Below, piece by piece: positions 1-10,604 of a stretch of DNA of 64,000 nucleotides. Each line of letters begins with the position of its first letter. The stretch's first letter is position 1. Below the pieces are notes generated by a model. The model did no database searches, was not told the origin of the DNA, and saw only the letters and a program-made list of their open reading frames with translations. Made by a program: the position numbers and the translations under genes. The DNA lies in contig NZ_JABBFQ010000004.1 of the NCBI RefSeq assembly GCF_018494055.1, positions 124,001 through 188,000 on the forward strand. The letters are read 5' to 3'. This stretch comes from Rosenbergiella epipactidis. GTDB lineage: Bacteria; Pseudomonadota; Gammaproteobacteria; Enterobacterales; Enterobacteriaceae.

Positions 1-72
1 CGATACGTCACACGTCTGCCGCTAATGCATGCCTCTCAGCGCTCGGTGTCCGCAGAATCATTAAGACTTTAG

Positions 73-102
73 CAAAAAAAAAGCATGGCAGATGCCATGC
101 TT
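73..102 (-). terminator. Rho-independent terminator of tktA
   Basis: Perfect 10-bp inverted repeat AAGCATGGCA / TGCCATGCTT (81-90 and 93-102). On the minus strand it is followed by a run of eight T (73-80). It lies just after the tktA stop codon, so it fits the end of the tktA transcript. Confidence 0.85.
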
Positions 103-121
103 TATTCTCTTGACGCTGGTG

Positions 122-2110
122 TTACAGAATCGCTTTCGCTTTCGCAACCACGTTGTCAACGGTGAAGCCAAACTCTTCAAACAGTTGCTCTGCAGGCGCA
201 GACTCACCAAAAGTAGTCATGCCTACGATTGCACCGTTTAAGCCAACATATTTGTACCAGTAATCAGCAATACCCGCTTCAACTGCGACACGTGCGGTCA
301 CTGCTGCAGGCAGTACTGACTCACGGTAGGCAGCATCTTGCTTATCGAAGTGGTCGGTAGAAGGCATAGAGACGACGCGGACTTTACGCCCTTCTGCGGT
401 CAATTTCTCTGCCGCATCAACCGCTAACTGTACTTCAGAACCAGTGGCGATAAAGATAAGCTCTGGTTGGCCTTCGCTATCTTTCAGCACATAACCACCT
501 TTGCTGATCGCAGCAAGTTGCTCAGCAGTACGCGTTTGTTGCGCGAGGTTTTGACGTGAAAGGATCAGTGCTGAAGGACCGTCTTGACGTTCAATCGCTT
601 CTTTCCACGCGACTGCTGTTTCGACTTGGTCAGCTGGGCGCCATACGCTCATGTTTGGCGTAGTACGTAAGCTTGCGACCTGCTCTACGGGTTGGTGAGT
701 TGGGCCATCTTCGCCTAAACCGATAGAATCATGGGTATAGACTAAGATTTGACGGAGTTTCATCAACGCAGCCATACGCGCAGCATTACGTGCGTATTCC
801 ACAAACATCAGGAAGGTTGCGGTATAAGGAATGAAACCTGAGTGTAACGAGATGCCGTTAGCAATCGCCGTCATACCGAATTCACGCACACCGTAATGGA
901 TGTAGTTACCTGCAGCGTCATCTTTAATCGACTTAGAGCCCGACCACATAGTCAAGTTGCTTGGCGCCAAGTCTGCAGAGCCACCTAAGTACTCTGGCAG
1001 CAATTTACCATAGGCTTCGATCGCGTTCTGTGAAGCTTTACGGCTTGCAATTTTTTGTGGGTTAGCTTGTAAGTCTTCGATGAATTTTTGTGATTCAGCC
1101 GCCCAATTGGCAGGAAGTTGATTCTCAGTACGACGTTTAAACTCTGCCGCTAATTCAGGGAAGGCTTTCGCATAGGCGTCGAATTTCTCATTCCATACCT
1201 GCTCTTTCTTCGCACCGGCTTCTTTCGCATCCCATGCAGCATAAACATCTGCTGGAATTTCGAATGGTGCGGCATCCCACCCTAGCTCTTTACGAGTCAG
1301 TGTGATTTCGTCGTCGCCTAATGGTGCACCGTGTGAATCATGCGTACCCGCTTTATTAGGAGAACCGAATCCGATAACGGTTTTACACATAATCAGCGTT
1401 GGGCGCTCAGAAGCACGAGCCTCTTCTACCGCACGACGGATGGATTCGTTGTTGTGGCCATCAACGCCACGGATAACATGCCAGCCGTAAGCTTCGAAGC
1501 GTAAACCTGTGTCATCACTAAACCAGCCATCGGTGTGGCCATCGATAGAGATACCGTTGTCGTCATAGAAAGCGATCAGTTTGCCAAGTTGCAGGGTTCC
1601 CGCTAAAGAACAAGCTTCGTGCGAGATCCCTTCCATCATACAACCGTCACCCATAAAGGCGTAGGTATAGTGATTGACGATGTCGTGGCCTGGGCGGTTA
1701 AACTGCGCAGCCAATGTACGTTCTGCAATCGCAAAACCGACGGCATTCGCAATACCTTGACCTAATGGGCCTGTCGTTGTCTCAACGCCCACGGTATAGC
1801 CGTATTCAGGGTGGCCTGGGGTTTTAGAGTGCAGTTGACGGAAGTTTTTCAACTCTTCGATGGGTAAATCGTAACCGCTGAGGTGTAGCAAGCTGTAAAT
1901 CAGCATTGAGCCGTGGCCGTTGGATAAAATGAAACGGTCACGATCGGCCCATGACGGGTTTTTCGGGTTATGATTTAAGAACTCACGCCATAATACTTCA
2001 GCGATATCTGCCATGCCCATCGGTGCACCTGGGTGGCCAGATTTAGCGCGTTGGACCGCATCCATACTGAGTGCACGAATCGCATTAGCAAGTTTTTTTT
2101 CAGAAGGCAT
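122..2110 (-). CDS. tktA: Transketolase
   Basis: Thiamine-diphosphate enzyme of the non-oxidative pentose phosphate pathway, cytoplasmic; moves two-carbon ketol units between sugar phosphates. The 662-residue length is within one residue of E. coli TktA and the sequence is near-collinear. The N-terminal [12 protein letters not shown] signature and the cofactor motif starting GDG near residue 155 are present, as is the conserved [11 protein letters not shown] segment of the pyrimidine domain. The ATG start has a GGAG ribosome site about 9 bases upstream. It lies downstream of speB and yidB on the same strand, and a strong terminator follows. A second transketolase gene (tktB) may exist elsewhere; position next to speB favours tktA. 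Confidence 0.97.
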   Translation of the reverse strand: MPSEKKLANAIRALSMDAVQRAKSGHPGAPMGMADIAEVLWREFLNHNPKNPSWADRDRFILSNGHGSMLIYSLLHLSGYDLPIEELKNFRQLHSKTPGHPEYGYTVGVETTTGPLGQGIANAVGFAIAERTLAAQFNRPGHDIVNHYTYAFMGDGCMMEGISHEACSLAGTLQLGKLIAFYDDNGISIDGHTDGWFSDDTGLRFEAYGWHVIRGVDGHNNESIRRAVEEARASERPTLIMCKTVIGFGSPNKAGTHDSHGAPLGDDEITLTRKELGWDAAPFEIPADVYAAWDAKEAGAKKEQVWNEKFDAYAKAFPELAAEFKRRTENQLPANWAAESQKFIEDLQANPQKIASRKASQNAIEAYGKLLPEYLGGSADLAPSNLTMWSGSKSIKDDAAGNYIHYGVREFGMTAIANGISLHSGFIPYTATFLMFVEYARNAARMAALMKLRQILVYTHDSIGLGEDGPTHQPVEQVASLRTTPNMSVWRPADQVETAVAWKEAIERQDGPSALILSRQNLAQQTRTAEQLAAISKGGYVLKDSEGQPELIFIATGSEVQLAVDAAEKLTAEGRKVRVVSMPSTDHFDKQDAAYRESVLPAAVTARVAVEAGIADYWYKYVGLNGAIVGMTTFGESAPAEQLFEEFGFTVDNVVAKAKAIL

Positions 2111-2232
2111 CTTTCACTCCAGATCGGATGATTTAGTTGTGTTGATTTTTAAACACTTTCAACACAAATTGGAAACTTAGTTATTTCAATGTACATGATG
2201 TGCCGAACGAAAGTACATTCGATCCGCACAAT

Positions 2233-2643
2233 TTAACGCTTGAAGATTGAATCCACTAATGAACCCAGATCATTTTGCGCGTTACCACTGGCCTCAGGAT
2301 GGACTTCACCTTGCGGGGAGATTTTATCAACCAGTTGCGGCAGAATTTCAGATAAGGTGCCTGAGGCGCCTTGTACATCGGTACCAAGCTTATCTGCCAG
2401 TGATTGTAAATCTTGCTGGCTAAAAGCGGATTGAATGTCACTATGGCTAACAGATTGGTTGCTACCGTTACTCAGCCATGAAGAGAGGATTTCCCCTAAG
2501 CCACCTTGCTGGAATTTTTGGATCAGCACTTCCACGCCACCCTGCTCTTGTACCCAAGACCAGACCGCTTGAAGTTGACTCAGAGAATTTTGTTGCCCTT
2601 CTCCACCCGTTAGTGATCCGACAATGCTATCGAGTAATCCCAT
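2233..2643 (-). CDS. yidB: YidB family protein (DUF937)
   Basis: Small cytoplasmic protein of unknown function, 136 residues, alignable along its length with E. coli YidB. Recognisable elements are the N-terminal MGLLDSIVGSL, the central WVQEQGGVEVL and GGLGEILSSWLSNG segments, and SPQGEVHPEA near the C-terminus. The C-terminal tail after this is glycine/asparagine-rich and differs from YidB. It sits between speB and tktA on the same strand, 36 bp after speB. In E. coli yidB maps near gyrB, so the location here is different. No catalytic residues are evident, so no reaction is proposed. Confidence 0.8.
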   Translation of the reverse strand: MGLLDSIVGSLTGGEGQQNSLSQLQAVWSWVQEQGGVEVLIQKFQQGGLGEILSSWLSNGSNQSVSHSDIQSAFSQQDLQSLADKLGTDVQGASGTLSEILPQLVDKISPQGEVHPEASGNAQNDLGSLVDSIFKR

Positions 2644-2679
2644 CTTACACTCCTCGTAATTAAGCTATTTAAATAATGA

Positions 2680-3609
2680 TTAGCGCTGAGCCTGCTTATT
2701 AGCAGCCTGTACATGTAGCATATCTAACGCGACCGTTGCAGCCGCAAGAGCGGTAATATCTGCATGGTCATAACCCGGCGCAACCTCGACTAGGTCCATT
2801 CCGACGATGTTTAAGCCTTGTAAGCCACGGAGTAATTTTGTCGCTTTGTCGCTGGTCAAGCCACCGACTACTGGCGTACCAGTACCGGGCGCATGAGCAG
2901 GGTCAAGACAGTCTATATCGAAGGTCAGGTAGACCGGTAGGTCGCCTACGGTTTGACGAATTTTAGCGAGAGTGTCCTCTACCGCAGTATCGTTAACCCA
3001 TGCTGCATCCAGAACAGTGAATCCTAAAGAGGGATCGTACTCGGTTCGAATACCAATTTGGACTGAGTGAGCCGGATCGATAAGATCTTCTTGTGGCGCG
3101 GTATAGAACATCGTGCCATGGTCGAAGGTCGGGCCATTAGAATAAGTGTCTGTATGGGCATCAAAATGGACTAAGGCCATTTTACCGAAGTGTTTCGCAT
3201 GCGCGCGCAACAGCGGTAAAGAGATATAGTGGTCGCCACCAAAGGTCAGCATACGCTTGCCGTTGGCTAGTAGCTTCTCTGCGTGTGCCTGTAATTTCGC
3301 CGACATGTCTGCAGAGTCACCGAAAGCATAGACCAGATCGCCGCCATCAACGACTTTTAGTTGTTGACGTAAATCGAATTTCCAAGGCCAGCGACAGCCT
3401 TCCCACGCTAGATGAGTGGAAACTTGACGAATCGCGTTAGGGCCTAAGCGACTACCGGGCCGACCTGAGGTCGCCGCATCGAAAGGAACACCGGTAATGA
3501 CCCATTCTGCATCGCTCTCGTAGGGCTGGAAATTGAGCGGAAAACGCAGAAAACCAAAGGCGTTAGACACCAATGAGTTGTCATATTCGTTACCTAAGGT
3601 ATTGTACAT
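2680..3609 (-). CDS. speB: Agmatinase
   Basis: Hydrolyses agmatine to putrescine and urea, the second step of the arginine decarboxylase route to polyamines. 309 residues, ureohydrolase fold. The binuclear manganese ligands are all visible: GGDH (124-127), DAHTD (150-154) and DIDCLDP (about residues 230-236). The gene follows speA by 55 bp on the same strand, the classic speA-speB pair, so both steps are probably co-transcribed. Length and order match E. coli (306 residues). Nothing unusual was seen. Confidence 0.96.
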   Translation of the reverse strand: MYNTLGNEYDNSLVSNAFGFLRFPLNFQPYESDAEWVITGVPFDAATSGRPGSRLGPNAIRQVSTHLAWEGCRWPWKFDLRQQLKVVDGGDLVYAFGDSADMSAKLQAHAEKLLANGKRMLTFGGDHYISLPLLRAHAKHFGKMALVHFDAHTDTYSNGPTFDHGTMFYTAPQEDLIDPAHSVQIGIRTEYDPSLGFTVLDAAWVNDTAVEDTLAKIRQTVGDLPVYLTFDIDCLDPAHAPGTGTPVVGGLTSDKATKLLRGLQGLNIVGMDLVEVAPGYDHADITALAAATVALDMLHVQAANKQAQR

Positions 3610-3664
3610 AATTTATTCTTTCCCTTGACAAGGGCGCTGATCGTTCAGCGCCTAGACAATAAAT

Positions 3665-5641
3665 TTATTCATCTTCCAGATAAGTGTAGCCGTATAGGCC
3701 GCTCTCGAACTCTGATAAAAACTGATCACGTAACTCTTCAGCGATATCACTGGTTTGAACTTGCTGATAAAACAGGCTGAGTAATTCTTGCGGATTAAGC
3801 TGAACATATTCCAACATGTCCGCGACGGTATCCCCTTCATCAGACAGCTCAACATCCACTGCACCATTTTCGTTAACGTATACGTTGACGGCTTCGGTAT
3901 CACCGAACAGGTTATGCATATTCCCCAGAATTTCTTGATAAGCACCGACCATAAAGAAGCCGAGCATTGGAGGGTTTTCAGCATCGTACTCTGGCATCGG
4001 CATCGTTGTGGCGATGCCATCACCATCAATGTAGTGATCAATAGTCCCATCCGAATCGCAGGTAATATCGAGCAATACCGCGCGACGTTCAGGCTGCTTG
4101 TTCAGCCCCTCGAGCGGTAAGACAGGGAAGAGCTGGTCGATTCCCCAGGCATCCGGCATTGACTGGAATAACGAGAAATTGACATAAATCTTGTCTGCCA
4201 TACGTTCTTGTAGCTCATCGATCACCGGGCGGTGAGCACGGTTGCTTGGATCGAGGTGCTGCTGAGTGTAATGACAGATATTTAAGTATAATTGTTCCGC
4301 CCAAGCGCGCTGCGTCAGGGTATACATACCGGACGAATAGCCGGTATGAATATCTGATAAATCCACTTGGCTATCATGAAGCCATTCGCGTAGTGAGCGA
4401 TGCCCCTGCGTTTCGTGCATCTCTTGCCAGGTTTTCCACATACTCAATAAAGGGCGTGGAGAGTCATCCTCTGGCGGATTTGGAGGAGTAAAGCTATTAC
4501 GTTCAACACCAATAATATTCGACACTAACACGGTATGATGAGCAGTTACCGCGCGCCCTGACTCAGTAATTACGGTCGGATGCTCTAAGCCATGCTCTTC
4601 ACACGCTTCGCCGATGGCATAAATGACATTATTCGCGTATTCATTTAATCCGTAATTCACTGAGCAGTCAGATTGCGAGCGAGTTCCCTCGTAATCGACA
4701 CCTAAACCACCACCGACATCAAAACATTTGATCTGCACGCCTAACCGAGCGAGTTCCACATAGAAACGCGCCGATTCACGGACACCGGTATAAATATCGC
4801 GGATATTCGCCATCTGCGAACCAAGGTGGAAATGGAGTAACTGTAAGCTTTCCAAGCGCCCAGACTGGCGCATAATATCAACCAACTCTAAGACTTGTGA
4901 GGCGGATAGACCAAATTTCGATTTCTCCCCACCACTTGATTGCCATTTGCCAGAGCCTTGCGAGGCTAAGCGCGCCCGGATCCCTAGACGTGGCACGACA
5001 TTGAGGCGCTCAGCTTCTTCAAGCACTAAACGGATTTCGGTCATCTTTTCAATAACGAGATAGACTTTGTGACCCAGTTTCTCACCAATCAGCGCAAGCC
5101 GGATATATTCACGATCTTTATAACCATTACAGACAATTACCGAACGGGTTTGCCCTGCGTGAGCTAATACCGCCATCAGTTCAGCTTTAGAACCCGCTTC
5201 CAGTCCTAACGGCTCTCCTGAGTTAATCAGCGACTCAATAACACGTTTGTGTTGGTTAACCTTAATCGGATAGACAAGGAAGTAATCCCCGCGGTAACCA
5301 AAAGATTCACGCGCACGCTTAAAAGCGGCATTGATCGAGCGTAAACGATGCTGCAGGATCTGTGGAAAGCAGAATAGCGCGGGCAAACGCTGGCCTTGGG
5401 CCTCGCGTTCTTTTACCAGTTTAGCCAGATCGACACGGGCAGAAGGAATGTCCGGATTTGGACAGACACTGATATGACCTAATTCGTTGACGTCATAATA
5501 ATTATTTCCCCACCATGCAATATTGTAGGTGCGTAACATACGGCTTGCCTCTTGATCGTTCACTGCAACCTCTTGCATAGAACGTAACTCACCGTGTTCG
5601 CCAGCGGATGAACCTTGAATATGCTTAATGACGTCGGTCAT
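3665..5641 (-). CDS. speA: Biosynthetic arginine decarboxylase
   Basis: PLP-dependent enzyme converting arginine to agmatine. 658 residues, the same length as E. coli SpeA, and collinear to the C-terminal GYTYLEDE. The PLP-lysine segment [10 protein letters not shown] lies near residue 120 and the [14 protein letters not shown] phosphate-binding loop is intact. The N-terminal 15 residues differ from E. coli, but [16 protein letters not shown] aligns, supporting this ATG; an AGAGG-like ribosome site lies upstream. It is the first gene of the speA-speB pair and faces metK across a 597-bp spacer. Confidence 0.96.
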   Translation of the reverse strand: MTDVIKHIQGSSAGEHGELRSMQEVAVNDQEASRMLRTYNIAWWGNNYYDVNELGHISVCPNPDIPSARVDLAKLVKEREAQGQRLPALFCFPQILQHRLRSINAAFKRARESFGYRGDYFLVYPIKVNQHKRVIESLINSGEPLGLEAGSKAELMAVLAHAGQTRSVIVCNGYKDREYIRLALIGEKLGHKVYLVIEKMTEIRLVLEEAERLNVVPRLGIRARLASQGSGKWQSSGGEKSKFGLSASQVLELVDIMRQSGRLESLQLLHFHLGSQMANIRDIYTGVRESARFYVELARLGVQIKCFDVGGGLGVDYEGTRSQSDCSVNYGLNEYANNVIYAIGEACEEHGLEHPTVITESGRAVTAHHTVLVSNIIGVERNSFTPPNPPEDDSPRPLLSMWKTWQEMHETQGHRSLREWLHDSQVDLSDIHTGYSSGMYTLTQRAWAEQLYLNICHYTQQHLDPSNRAHRPVIDELQERMADKIYVNFSLFQSMPDAWGIDQLFPVLPLEGLNKQPERRAVLLDITCDSDGTIDHYIDGDGIATTMPMPEYDAENPPMLGFFMVGAYQEILGNMHNLFGDTEAVNVYVNENGAVDVELSDEGDTVADMLEYVQLNPQELLSLFYQQVQTSDIAEELRDQFLSEFESGLYGYTYLEDE

Positions 5642-5966
5642 CTCATGCCTCTATCTTAGATAAAAAACAATTAAGTATTTACCCTAGCGCAACCCGCTAA
5701 GCACTGCAAATACTCGTCATAGGTCTACTGCTACCGCCACCTTTACTGCGGATAATTGAGGTTTTACCGAGAAAAATAACACTCGTGATAGCAATTTTAG
5801 TGCCGATAACGACAGTGATGGTCGATAACTAAAAGGCGATCTCGTCAGGTAAGCATTCGACAATGGAACACAGGGAAAGCATCTCTAACCGACTGTTATG
5901 ACTAATTTTAGTTTCTACTATCTCAGCGTGAAACTTATCAATTATAGGTGGCAAGGCGGTTCGCGA

Positions 5967-5990
5967 TTTATACCCCTAAGGGGGTATAAA
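5967..5990. repeat. Perfect 10-bp inverted repeat in the speA-metK spacer
   Basis: TTTATACCCC (5967-5976), TAAG spacer, GGGGTATAAA (5981-5990). It is about 250 bp upstream of metK and 325 bp upstream of speA. No T-run follows on either strand, so it does not look like a terminator. It could be an operator for a dimeric regulator or a leader hairpin. Confidence 0.6.
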
Positions 5991-6096
5991 TGCAAAATGT
6001 TTGTCTCGGGTCTAGGCTGATATCAGTGTCTATGTGGCTATCGATGCGCTAATTCAGAAAAATCGCTGGAATTATTCAGCCATCCTACCCTAGAAT

Positions 6097-6112
6097 AGAC
6101 GTCCAGATGGAA
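6097..6112. promoter_or_regulatory. Probable MetJ (met box) operator of metK
   Basis: AGACGTCC (6097-6104) matches 7 of 8 positions of the met-box consensus AGACGTCT. The following octamer AGATGGAA is a weak 4/8 tandem partner. MetJ repression of metK is established in enterics. The position, about 130 bp upstream of the metK start, is plausible for a promoter-overlapping operator. Confidence 0.5.
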
Positions 6113-6238
6113 AACCATCCGATAACGTTTTCCTCCCAATTCATTATTCAAGGTCGTCGTGTGAGAAGACGGCGATGTTGAGGCAGCACTTATTATCAGT
6201 GCACACGAATTAAATCCCTTAAGCAAGGTAACTATATA

Positions 6239-7393
6239 ATGTCTAAACATCTTTTCACCTCAGAGTCAGTCTCTGAAGGGCATCCCGATAAAATCGCCGA
6301 TCAAATCTCTGATGCCGTTTTAGATGCGATCCTCGAGCAAGATCCCAAAGCACGTGTGGCCTGTGAGACTTATGTAAAAACCGGTATGGTTTTAGTTGGC
6401 GGTGAAATTACGACCTCAGCTTGGGTCGATATCGAAGAAATTGCGCGTCAAACCGTTCGCGATATTGGTTACGTTCATTCAGATATGGGCTTCGATGCCA
6501 ACTCTTGTGCAGTACTGAATGCTATCGGTAAACAATCACCGGATATCAACCAAGGTGTTGATCGTCAAGACCCCCTCGATCAAGGTGCAGGTGACCAAGG
6601 TCTGATGTTTGGTTATGCAACCAATGAAACTGATGTGTTGATGCCCGCGCCAGTGACTTATGCTCACCGCTTAGTCCAACGCCAATCAGAAGTCCGTAAA
6701 GACGGGACTCTTCCGTGGTTACGCCCAGATGCTAAAAGCCAAGTAACTTTCCAATACGATGGCGATAAAATTGTCGGTATCGATGCGGTTGTCCTTTCTA
6801 CCCAGCATGCAGAACAAATCGGTCAAAAAGAGCTGCAAGAAGCTGTAATGGAAACCATTATTAAGCCAGTCCTACCAACCGAATGGCTGACCGCCAACAC
6901 CAAATATTTTATCAACCCAACAGGGCGCTTTGTCATTGGTGGTCCAATGGGTGACTGTGGTCTGACTGGTCGTAAAATTATTGTTGATACCTACGGTGGT
7001 ATGGCACGTCACGGCGGCGGCGCGTTCTCAGGTAAAGATCCATCAAAAGTTGACCGTTCAGCAGCCTATGCCGCACGCTACGTTGCGAAGAACATTGTTG
7101 CGGCAGGCTTAGCAGACCGCTGTGAGATTCAGGTTTCTTATGCGATTGGTGTTGCAGAGCCGACCTCAATCATGGTCGAGACCTTCGGGACTGAAAAGCT
7201 GCCAACAGAGCAATTGACCCTGTTGGTCCGCGAATTCTTCGATCTTCGTCCTTACGGCTTAATCCAGATGTTAGATCTGTTACATCCTATTTACCGTGAA
7301 ACGGCGGCTTATGGTCACTTTGGCCGTGAACACTTCCCATGGGAAAAAACAGACAAAGCTGAAGCCCTGCGTGATGCAGCTAATCTGAAATAG
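6239..7393 (+). CDS. metK: S-adenosylmethionine synthetase
   Basis: Makes S-adenosylmethionine from methionine and ATP in the cytoplasm; essential methyl-donor synthesis. 384 residues, identical in length to E. coli MetK. The N-terminal [17 protein letters not shown], the ATP-binding [12 protein letters not shown] hexapeptide region and the P-loop-like GGGAFSGKD are all intact. An AAGG ribosome site lies about 11 bases before the ATG. A met box upstream and a terminator downstream indicate a single-gene, MetJ-controlled unit. Confidence 0.98.
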   Translation: MSKHLFTSESVSEGHPDKIADQISDAVLDAILEQDPKARVACETYVKTGMVLVGGEITTSAWVDIEEIARQTVRDIGYVHSDMGFDANSCAVLNAIGKQSPDINQGVDRQDPLDQGAGDQGLMFGYATNETDVLMPAPVTYAHRLVQRQSEVRKDGTLPWLRPDAKSQVTFQYDGDKIVGIDAVVLSTQHAEQIGQKELQEAVMETIIKPVLPTEWLTANTKYFINPTGRFVIGGPMGDCGLTGRKIIVDTYGGMARHGGGAFSGKDPSKVDRSAAYAARYVAKNIVAAGLADRCEIQVSYAIGVAEPTSIMVETFGTEKLPTEQLTLLVREFFDLRPYGLIQMLDLLHPIYRETAAYGHFGREHFPWEKTDKAEALRDAANLK

Positions 7394-7401
7394 TTTCCCT
7401 T

Positions 7402-7424
7402 ACTAGGGGGGAACTCCCCCTAGT
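7402..7424 (+). terminator. Terminator of metK
   Basis: ACTAGGGGG (7402-7410) pairs perfectly with CCCCCTAGT (7416-7424), with a 5-base loop. It begins nine bases after the metK stop codon. The downstream tail is a C/T mix rather than a pure T run, so efficiency is uncertain. Confidence 0.65.
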
Positions 7425-7478
7425 CTCTCCCTCTACTCCCTCTTTATTCCCCCGAATAGCCCTATACCAGCCCCGAAG

Positions 7479-7494
7479 TGATAACGATTACATC
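7479..7494. promoter_or_regulatory. Distal GalR/GalS-like operator
   Basis: GTGATAACGATTACAT matches about 13 of 16 positions of the GalR/GalS operator. It shares the 11-mer CGATTACATCG (7485-7495) with the proximal operator. Its centre is 179 bp upstream of the proximal one, which would permit DNA looping. Confidence 0.5.
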
Positions 7495-7656
7495 GTCTTT
7501 ATTTAGTCGAAATGTGGTCTATTTCATCAATTGGTAAAAAAAATATGATTTATTCAGAGGTTAAGGCTATAAATACCCGATATTTATGTATAGTTCCGTC
7601 AAGAACCAGTGAATGAGGTCTTTACGAAGCGGTTGAATCACATTTAATTAGGCTTA

Positions 7657-7674
7657 GATGTAATCGATTACATC
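7657..7674. promoter_or_regulatory. Proximal GalR/GalS operator of galP
   Basis: GATGTAATCGATTACATC is a perfect 18-bp palindrome with the CG-centred form expected of GalR/GalS (LacI family) sites. Its centre lies at -60.5 relative to the predicted start point, the same geometry as the external operator of the E. coli gal operon. Confidence 0.7.
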
Positions 7675-7676
7675 GC

Positions 7677-7692
7677 TGTGATCTGGCTCACT
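7677..7692. promoter_or_regulatory. CRP-cAMP site of galP
   Basis: TGTGATCTGGCTCACT has the TGTGA-N6-TCAC form of a CRP site. It is centred at 7684.5, which is -41.5 from a start point predicted near 7726, a class II activator position. Confidence 0.75.
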
Positions 7693-7726
7693 GATAGTTG
7701 ACACATAATTACGTAAAATCGCAAAG
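7691..7726 (+). promoter_or_regulatory. Predicted CRP-dependent galP promoter
   Basis: The -10 hexamer TAAAAT (7714-7719) is preceded at 17 bp by a poor -35 (CTGATA, 7691-7696), as expected for a class II CRP promoter. An alternative TTGACA (7698-7703) has no good -10 at correct spacing. The galP ATG follows 28 bp after the predicted start point. Confidence 0.55.
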
Positions 7727-7753
7727 ATAAGAAATCTAACATCGGAGGCATTC

Positions 7754-9151
7754 ATGCCTGTAAATAACTCAAAACGTAGAACGTCTAATAAAATGATGAC
7801 GTTTTTCGTCTGCTTTCTCGCTGCACTCGCAGGTTTATTATTTGGTTTGGACATCGGGGTTATTGCAGGGGCACTGCCCTTCATTGCCAAAGAATTCAAC
7901 GTGACACCTCATCAACAAGAGTGGATTGTTAGCTCAATGATGTTCGGTGCCGCAGTGGGTGCGGTCGGCAGTGGCTGGATGTCCTCGTCTCTTGGCCGTA
8001 AAAAAAGCTTAATGGCGGGTGCTATCCTGTTCGTTATTGGCTCGTTATGGTCAGCCTTAGCGACCTCACCGGAAATGCTGATTTCGGCACGGGTACTATT
8101 AGGATTGGCTGTAGGGATTGCTTCCTACACTGCTCCGCTTTATCTCTCTGAAATCGCGCCGGAAAAAATTCGCGGCAGTATGATTTCGCTTTACCAACTG
8201 ATGATCACTATCGGTATTCTGGGTGCGTATCTTTCCGATACCGCGCTAAGCTACAGTGGTGATTGGCGTTGGATGTTAGGGGTTATCACTATCCCTGCAG
8301 CCCTATTACTGATTGGTGTTGTCTTCCTACCGAATAGCCCACGTTGGTTAGCGGCTAAGGGACAATTCTATGACGCTCAGAAAGTGCTTGATCGTCTACG
8401 TGATACCAGTGAGCAAGCTAAGCGTGAATTGGACGAAATTCGCGAGAGCTTAAAAATCAAACAAACTGGTTGGGCGCTGTTTAAAGGTAATAGCAATTTC
8501 CGTCGTGCCGTGTATTTGGGCGTATTACTGCAAGTTGTGCAGCAATTCACTGGTATGAACGTGATTATGTATTATGCACCGAAAATTTTCGAAATTGCGG
8601 GTTTCACCAATACCACTGAGCAAATGTGGGGAACCGTAATCGTTGGACTGGTTAACGTTTTAGCGACCTTCATTGCCATTGGCTTAGTAGACCGTTGGGG
8701 CCGTAAACCTACCTTGGTCCTCGGCTTTATCGTGATGGCTGCCGGGATGGGTGTATTAGGCACTATGCTGCATTTAGGTATCCATTCAGCCGGTGCGCAA
8801 TACTTCGCTATCGCTATGCTGTTAATGTTTATCGTCGGTTTCGCAATGAGTGCTGGTCCACTAATCTGGGTACTGTGTTCAGAAATTCAGCCACTGAAAG
8901 GTCGGGACTTTGGGATTACCGTCTCTACGGCGACCAACTGGATTGCTAATATGATCGTCGGTGCGACCTTCTTAACGCTACTGACTAATTTAGGCAATGC
9001 AGGAACCTTCTGGCTATACGCAGCGCTGAACGTAGTGTTCATCATTCTGACTCTGTGCCTGATTCCAGAAACCAAAAATGTTTCCCTGGAACACATTGAA
9101 AGAAATCTGATGCAAGGTAAAAAACTGAAAGATATCGGATCACGCGATTAA
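7754..9151 (+). CDS. galP: Galactose:proton symporter
   Basis: Inner-membrane sugar:H+ symporter of the MFS sugar porter family, 465 residues (E. coli GalP 464), close match throughout. It has twelve predicted membrane helices, the loop motif LGRKKS after helix 2, PNSPRW at the end of helix 6, GRKP after helix 8, and the C-terminal [12 protein letters not shown]. The [14 protein letters not shown] sugar-binding segment is present. GGAGG lies 5 bases before the ATG. The preceding 270 bp carry GalR/GalS and CRP sites, so galactose induction with catabolite control is expected; a terminator follows. Confidence 0.94.
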   Translation: MPVNNSKRRTSNKMMTFFVCFLAALAGLLFGLDIGVIAGALPFIAKEFNVTPHQQEWIVSSMMFGAAVGAVGSGWMSSSLGRKKSLMAGAILFVIGSLWSALATSPEMLISARVLLGLAVGIASYTAPLYLSEIAPEKIRGSMISLYQLMITIGILGAYLSDTALSYSGDWRWMLGVITIPAALLLIGVVFLPNSPRWLAAKGQFYDAQKVLDRLRDTSEQAKRELDEIRESLKIKQTGWALFKGNSNFRRAVYLGVLLQVVQQFTGMNVIMYYAPKIFEIAGFTNTTEQMWGTVIVGLVNVLATFIAIGLVDRWGRKPTLVLGFIVMAAGMGVLGTMLHLGIHSAGAQYFAIAMLLMFIVGFAMSAGPLIWVLCSEIQPLKGRDFGITVSTATNWIANMIVGATFLTLLTNLGNAGTFWLYAALNVVFIILTLCLIPETKNVSLEHIERNLMQGKKLKDIGSRD

Positions 9152-9160
9152 TTCAGATCA

Positions 9161-9190
9161 GGGGGTGACAGGTTCACCCCCTTTTTTTTT
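9161..9190 (+). terminator. Terminator of galP
   Basis: GGGGGTGA (9161-9168) pairs with TCACCCCC (9174-9181) over a 5-base loop, followed directly by nine T. Textbook intrinsic terminator starting nine bases after the galP stop codon. Confidence 0.9.
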
Positions 9191-9206
9191 ATGTTATTCT
9201 AGCCCC

Positions 9207-9719
9207 ATGAAAAAACATCAACGCCTACCTATCGCTTTACAGCAAGCTATATATCGATCGTTACGTCATCACCTCAGCCTTGCCACTCCCCTTTTCGATC
9301 ACCTCCTTCCTGAGCCCTCTATCAGCTGGCAACAACGGGGAACGACCGCAGGTAGCGCTTGGCTAAAGGAATGGCAGATCCGCCTTAACCCGATACTCTG
9401 TGAAGAGAATCCGTCAGCCTTTGTGGAACAGGTAGTGCCGCATGAACTCGCGCATCTACTGGTATGGAAAAAGTTTGGCCGAGTGGCGCCTCATGGTAAA
9501 GAGTGGCGCTGGATGATGGAGGACGTAATGAAGGTAAAAGCCGAGCGCACGCATCGCCTTGTAACGACGTCCGTTGCGGGTAAGACCTTCCCCTACCATT
9601 GTCATTGCCAGCAGCATGCCCTGACGGTACGACGCCATAATCGCGTCGTGCGCGGCGAGACGGAATATTGCTGCCGCCATTGCGCTGCACCGCTAAGAAT
9701 AGGTGAATTTCAGGGGTGA
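9207..9719 (+). CDS. sprT: SprT family zinc metalloprotease-like protein
   Basis: 170 residues. The SprT domain carries a zinc HExxH-type motif, seen here as [12 protein letters not shown], and a C-terminal zinc ribbon with paired cysteines (CHCQ and CCRHC). The cellular role in bacteria is not well defined. I start it at ATG 9207 ([14 protein letters not shown]), which aligns with the E. coli start. An earlier in-frame ATG at 9165 lies inside the galP terminator hairpin and is rejected. The ribosome site is weak. The gene lies between galP and endA, as in E. coli. Confidence 0.9.
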   Translation: MKKHQRLPIALQQAIYRSLRHHLSLATPLFDHLLPEPSISWQQRGTTAGSAWLKEWQIRLNPILCEENPSAFVEQVVPHELAHLLVWKKFGRVAPHGKEWRWMMEDVMKVKAERTHRLVTTSVAGKTFPYHCHCQQHALTVRRHNRVVRGETEYCCRHCAAPLRIGEFQG

Positions 9720-9822
9720 ATACGGAAATATCTGGCTAACGCTAGCCTGTGTTTTACGCAACTTTTCGCACTAGAATGAGTTATTATGGCGTATCGATGT
9801 CACTTTGATACTTTTCTAGAAT

Positions 9823-10524
9823 ATGCGTCTCAAAATCAGTTTTCTCACCTTACTTTTTTCAATCTTCCCAGCTTTTGCTAAAGACTATCAGCAGAATAAT
9901 TTTCAAGCGGCTAAAAAGGCCTCTATCGAGATCAACCAAGGCGCTAAGGAATTTTATTGTGGCTGTGATATTCATTGGCAGGGAAAAAAAGGTCTTCCGG
10001 ATTTAGCCTCTTGTGGCTACCAGCCGCGTAAAAATATACAACGAGCCTCTCGTATAGAGTGGGAACATATCGTACCGGCGTGGGTATTTGGCCATCAACG
10101 ACAATGTTGGCAACAAGGAGGAAGAAAAAATTGTCGCAAGGATAGCGAATATCGACGAATCGAAGCAGATCTCCATAATCTGGAACCCGCCATTGGTGAA
10201 GTAAACGGTGACCGTAATAACTTTGCTTACAGCCAATGGAATGGCACCCCCACGCAGTACGGTGCCTGTGAGATGATTAATGATTTTAAAGCTAAACTCA
10301 CTCAGCCTGCTGCACGGGCAAGAGGTCCGATTGCTCGGATTACGTTATATATGCGTGACCAATACCACCTTTCTCTTTCACGCCAACAGACGCAACTGTT
10401 GATGGCGTGGAATAAGCTTTATCCTGTTACCCCTTGGGAATGTCAGCGCGACCGTCGTATTGCTCGAATTCAAGGTAATGCTAATCCTTGGGTCGCCAAG
10501 CAGTGTCAAGAGTTAGCCCCTTAA
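9823..10524 (+). CDS. endA: Periplasmic endonuclease I
   Basis: Non-specific periplasmic endonuclease that makes double-strand breaks in DNA. 233 residues (E. coli 235). A 19-residue signal peptide ends PAFA before KDYQQ. The catalytic region [11 protein letters not shown] with its histidine, and the downstream [19 protein letters not shown] segment with the asparagine/arginine metal-site residues, are intact. Several cysteines (CGCD, CRKD, CQRD) fit the disulfide-containing family. It sits in the sprT-endA-rsmE-gshB order typical of enterics. Confidence 0.93.
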   Translation: MRLKISFLTLLFSIFPAFAKDYQQNNFQAAKKASIEINQGAKEFYCGCDIHWQGKKGLPDLASCGYQPRKNIQRASRIEWEHIVPAWVFGHQRQCWQQGGRKNCRKDSEYRRIEADLHNLEPAIGEVNGDRNNFAYSQWNGTPTQYGACEMINDFKAKLTQPAARARGPIARITLYMRDQYHLSLSRQQTQLLMAWNKLYPVTPWECQRDRRIARIQGNANPWVAKQCQELAP

Positions 10525-10604
10525 TTGCAATTAGTCGACTCAGCGGTCAAGCTATACGGTATAGTCATCAAAGCGATTCATTTTTTTAATTAAGAGATAA
10601 GACC

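Larger units (their letters stand above)
5642..6238. other. speA-metK divergent spacer
   Basis: A 597-bp spacer between the divergent starts of speA and metK. It must hold both promoters. I see a MetJ-type box near metK and a perfect inverted repeat in the middle (both listed separately), and no convincing gene. E. coli has very small genes (yqgB/C/D) near this spot; I could not recognise any of them here. Confidence 0.6.

Noticed and set aside
3652..4050. 132-codon minus-strand frame inside speA
   Set aside because: Out-of-frame shadow of the strongly conserved speA coding sequence.
5730..5738. GGCGGTAGC on the minus strand upstream of speA, matching the core of the RfaH ops element
   Set aside because: Only the 9-base core matches, speA is not a long surface-polysaccharide operon, and one such 9-mer is expected by chance at this scale.
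6038..6250. 70-codon minus-strand frame overlapping the metK start
   Set aside because: Overlaps the metK promoter and start, no family resemblance, not matched to the small yqg genes of E. coli.
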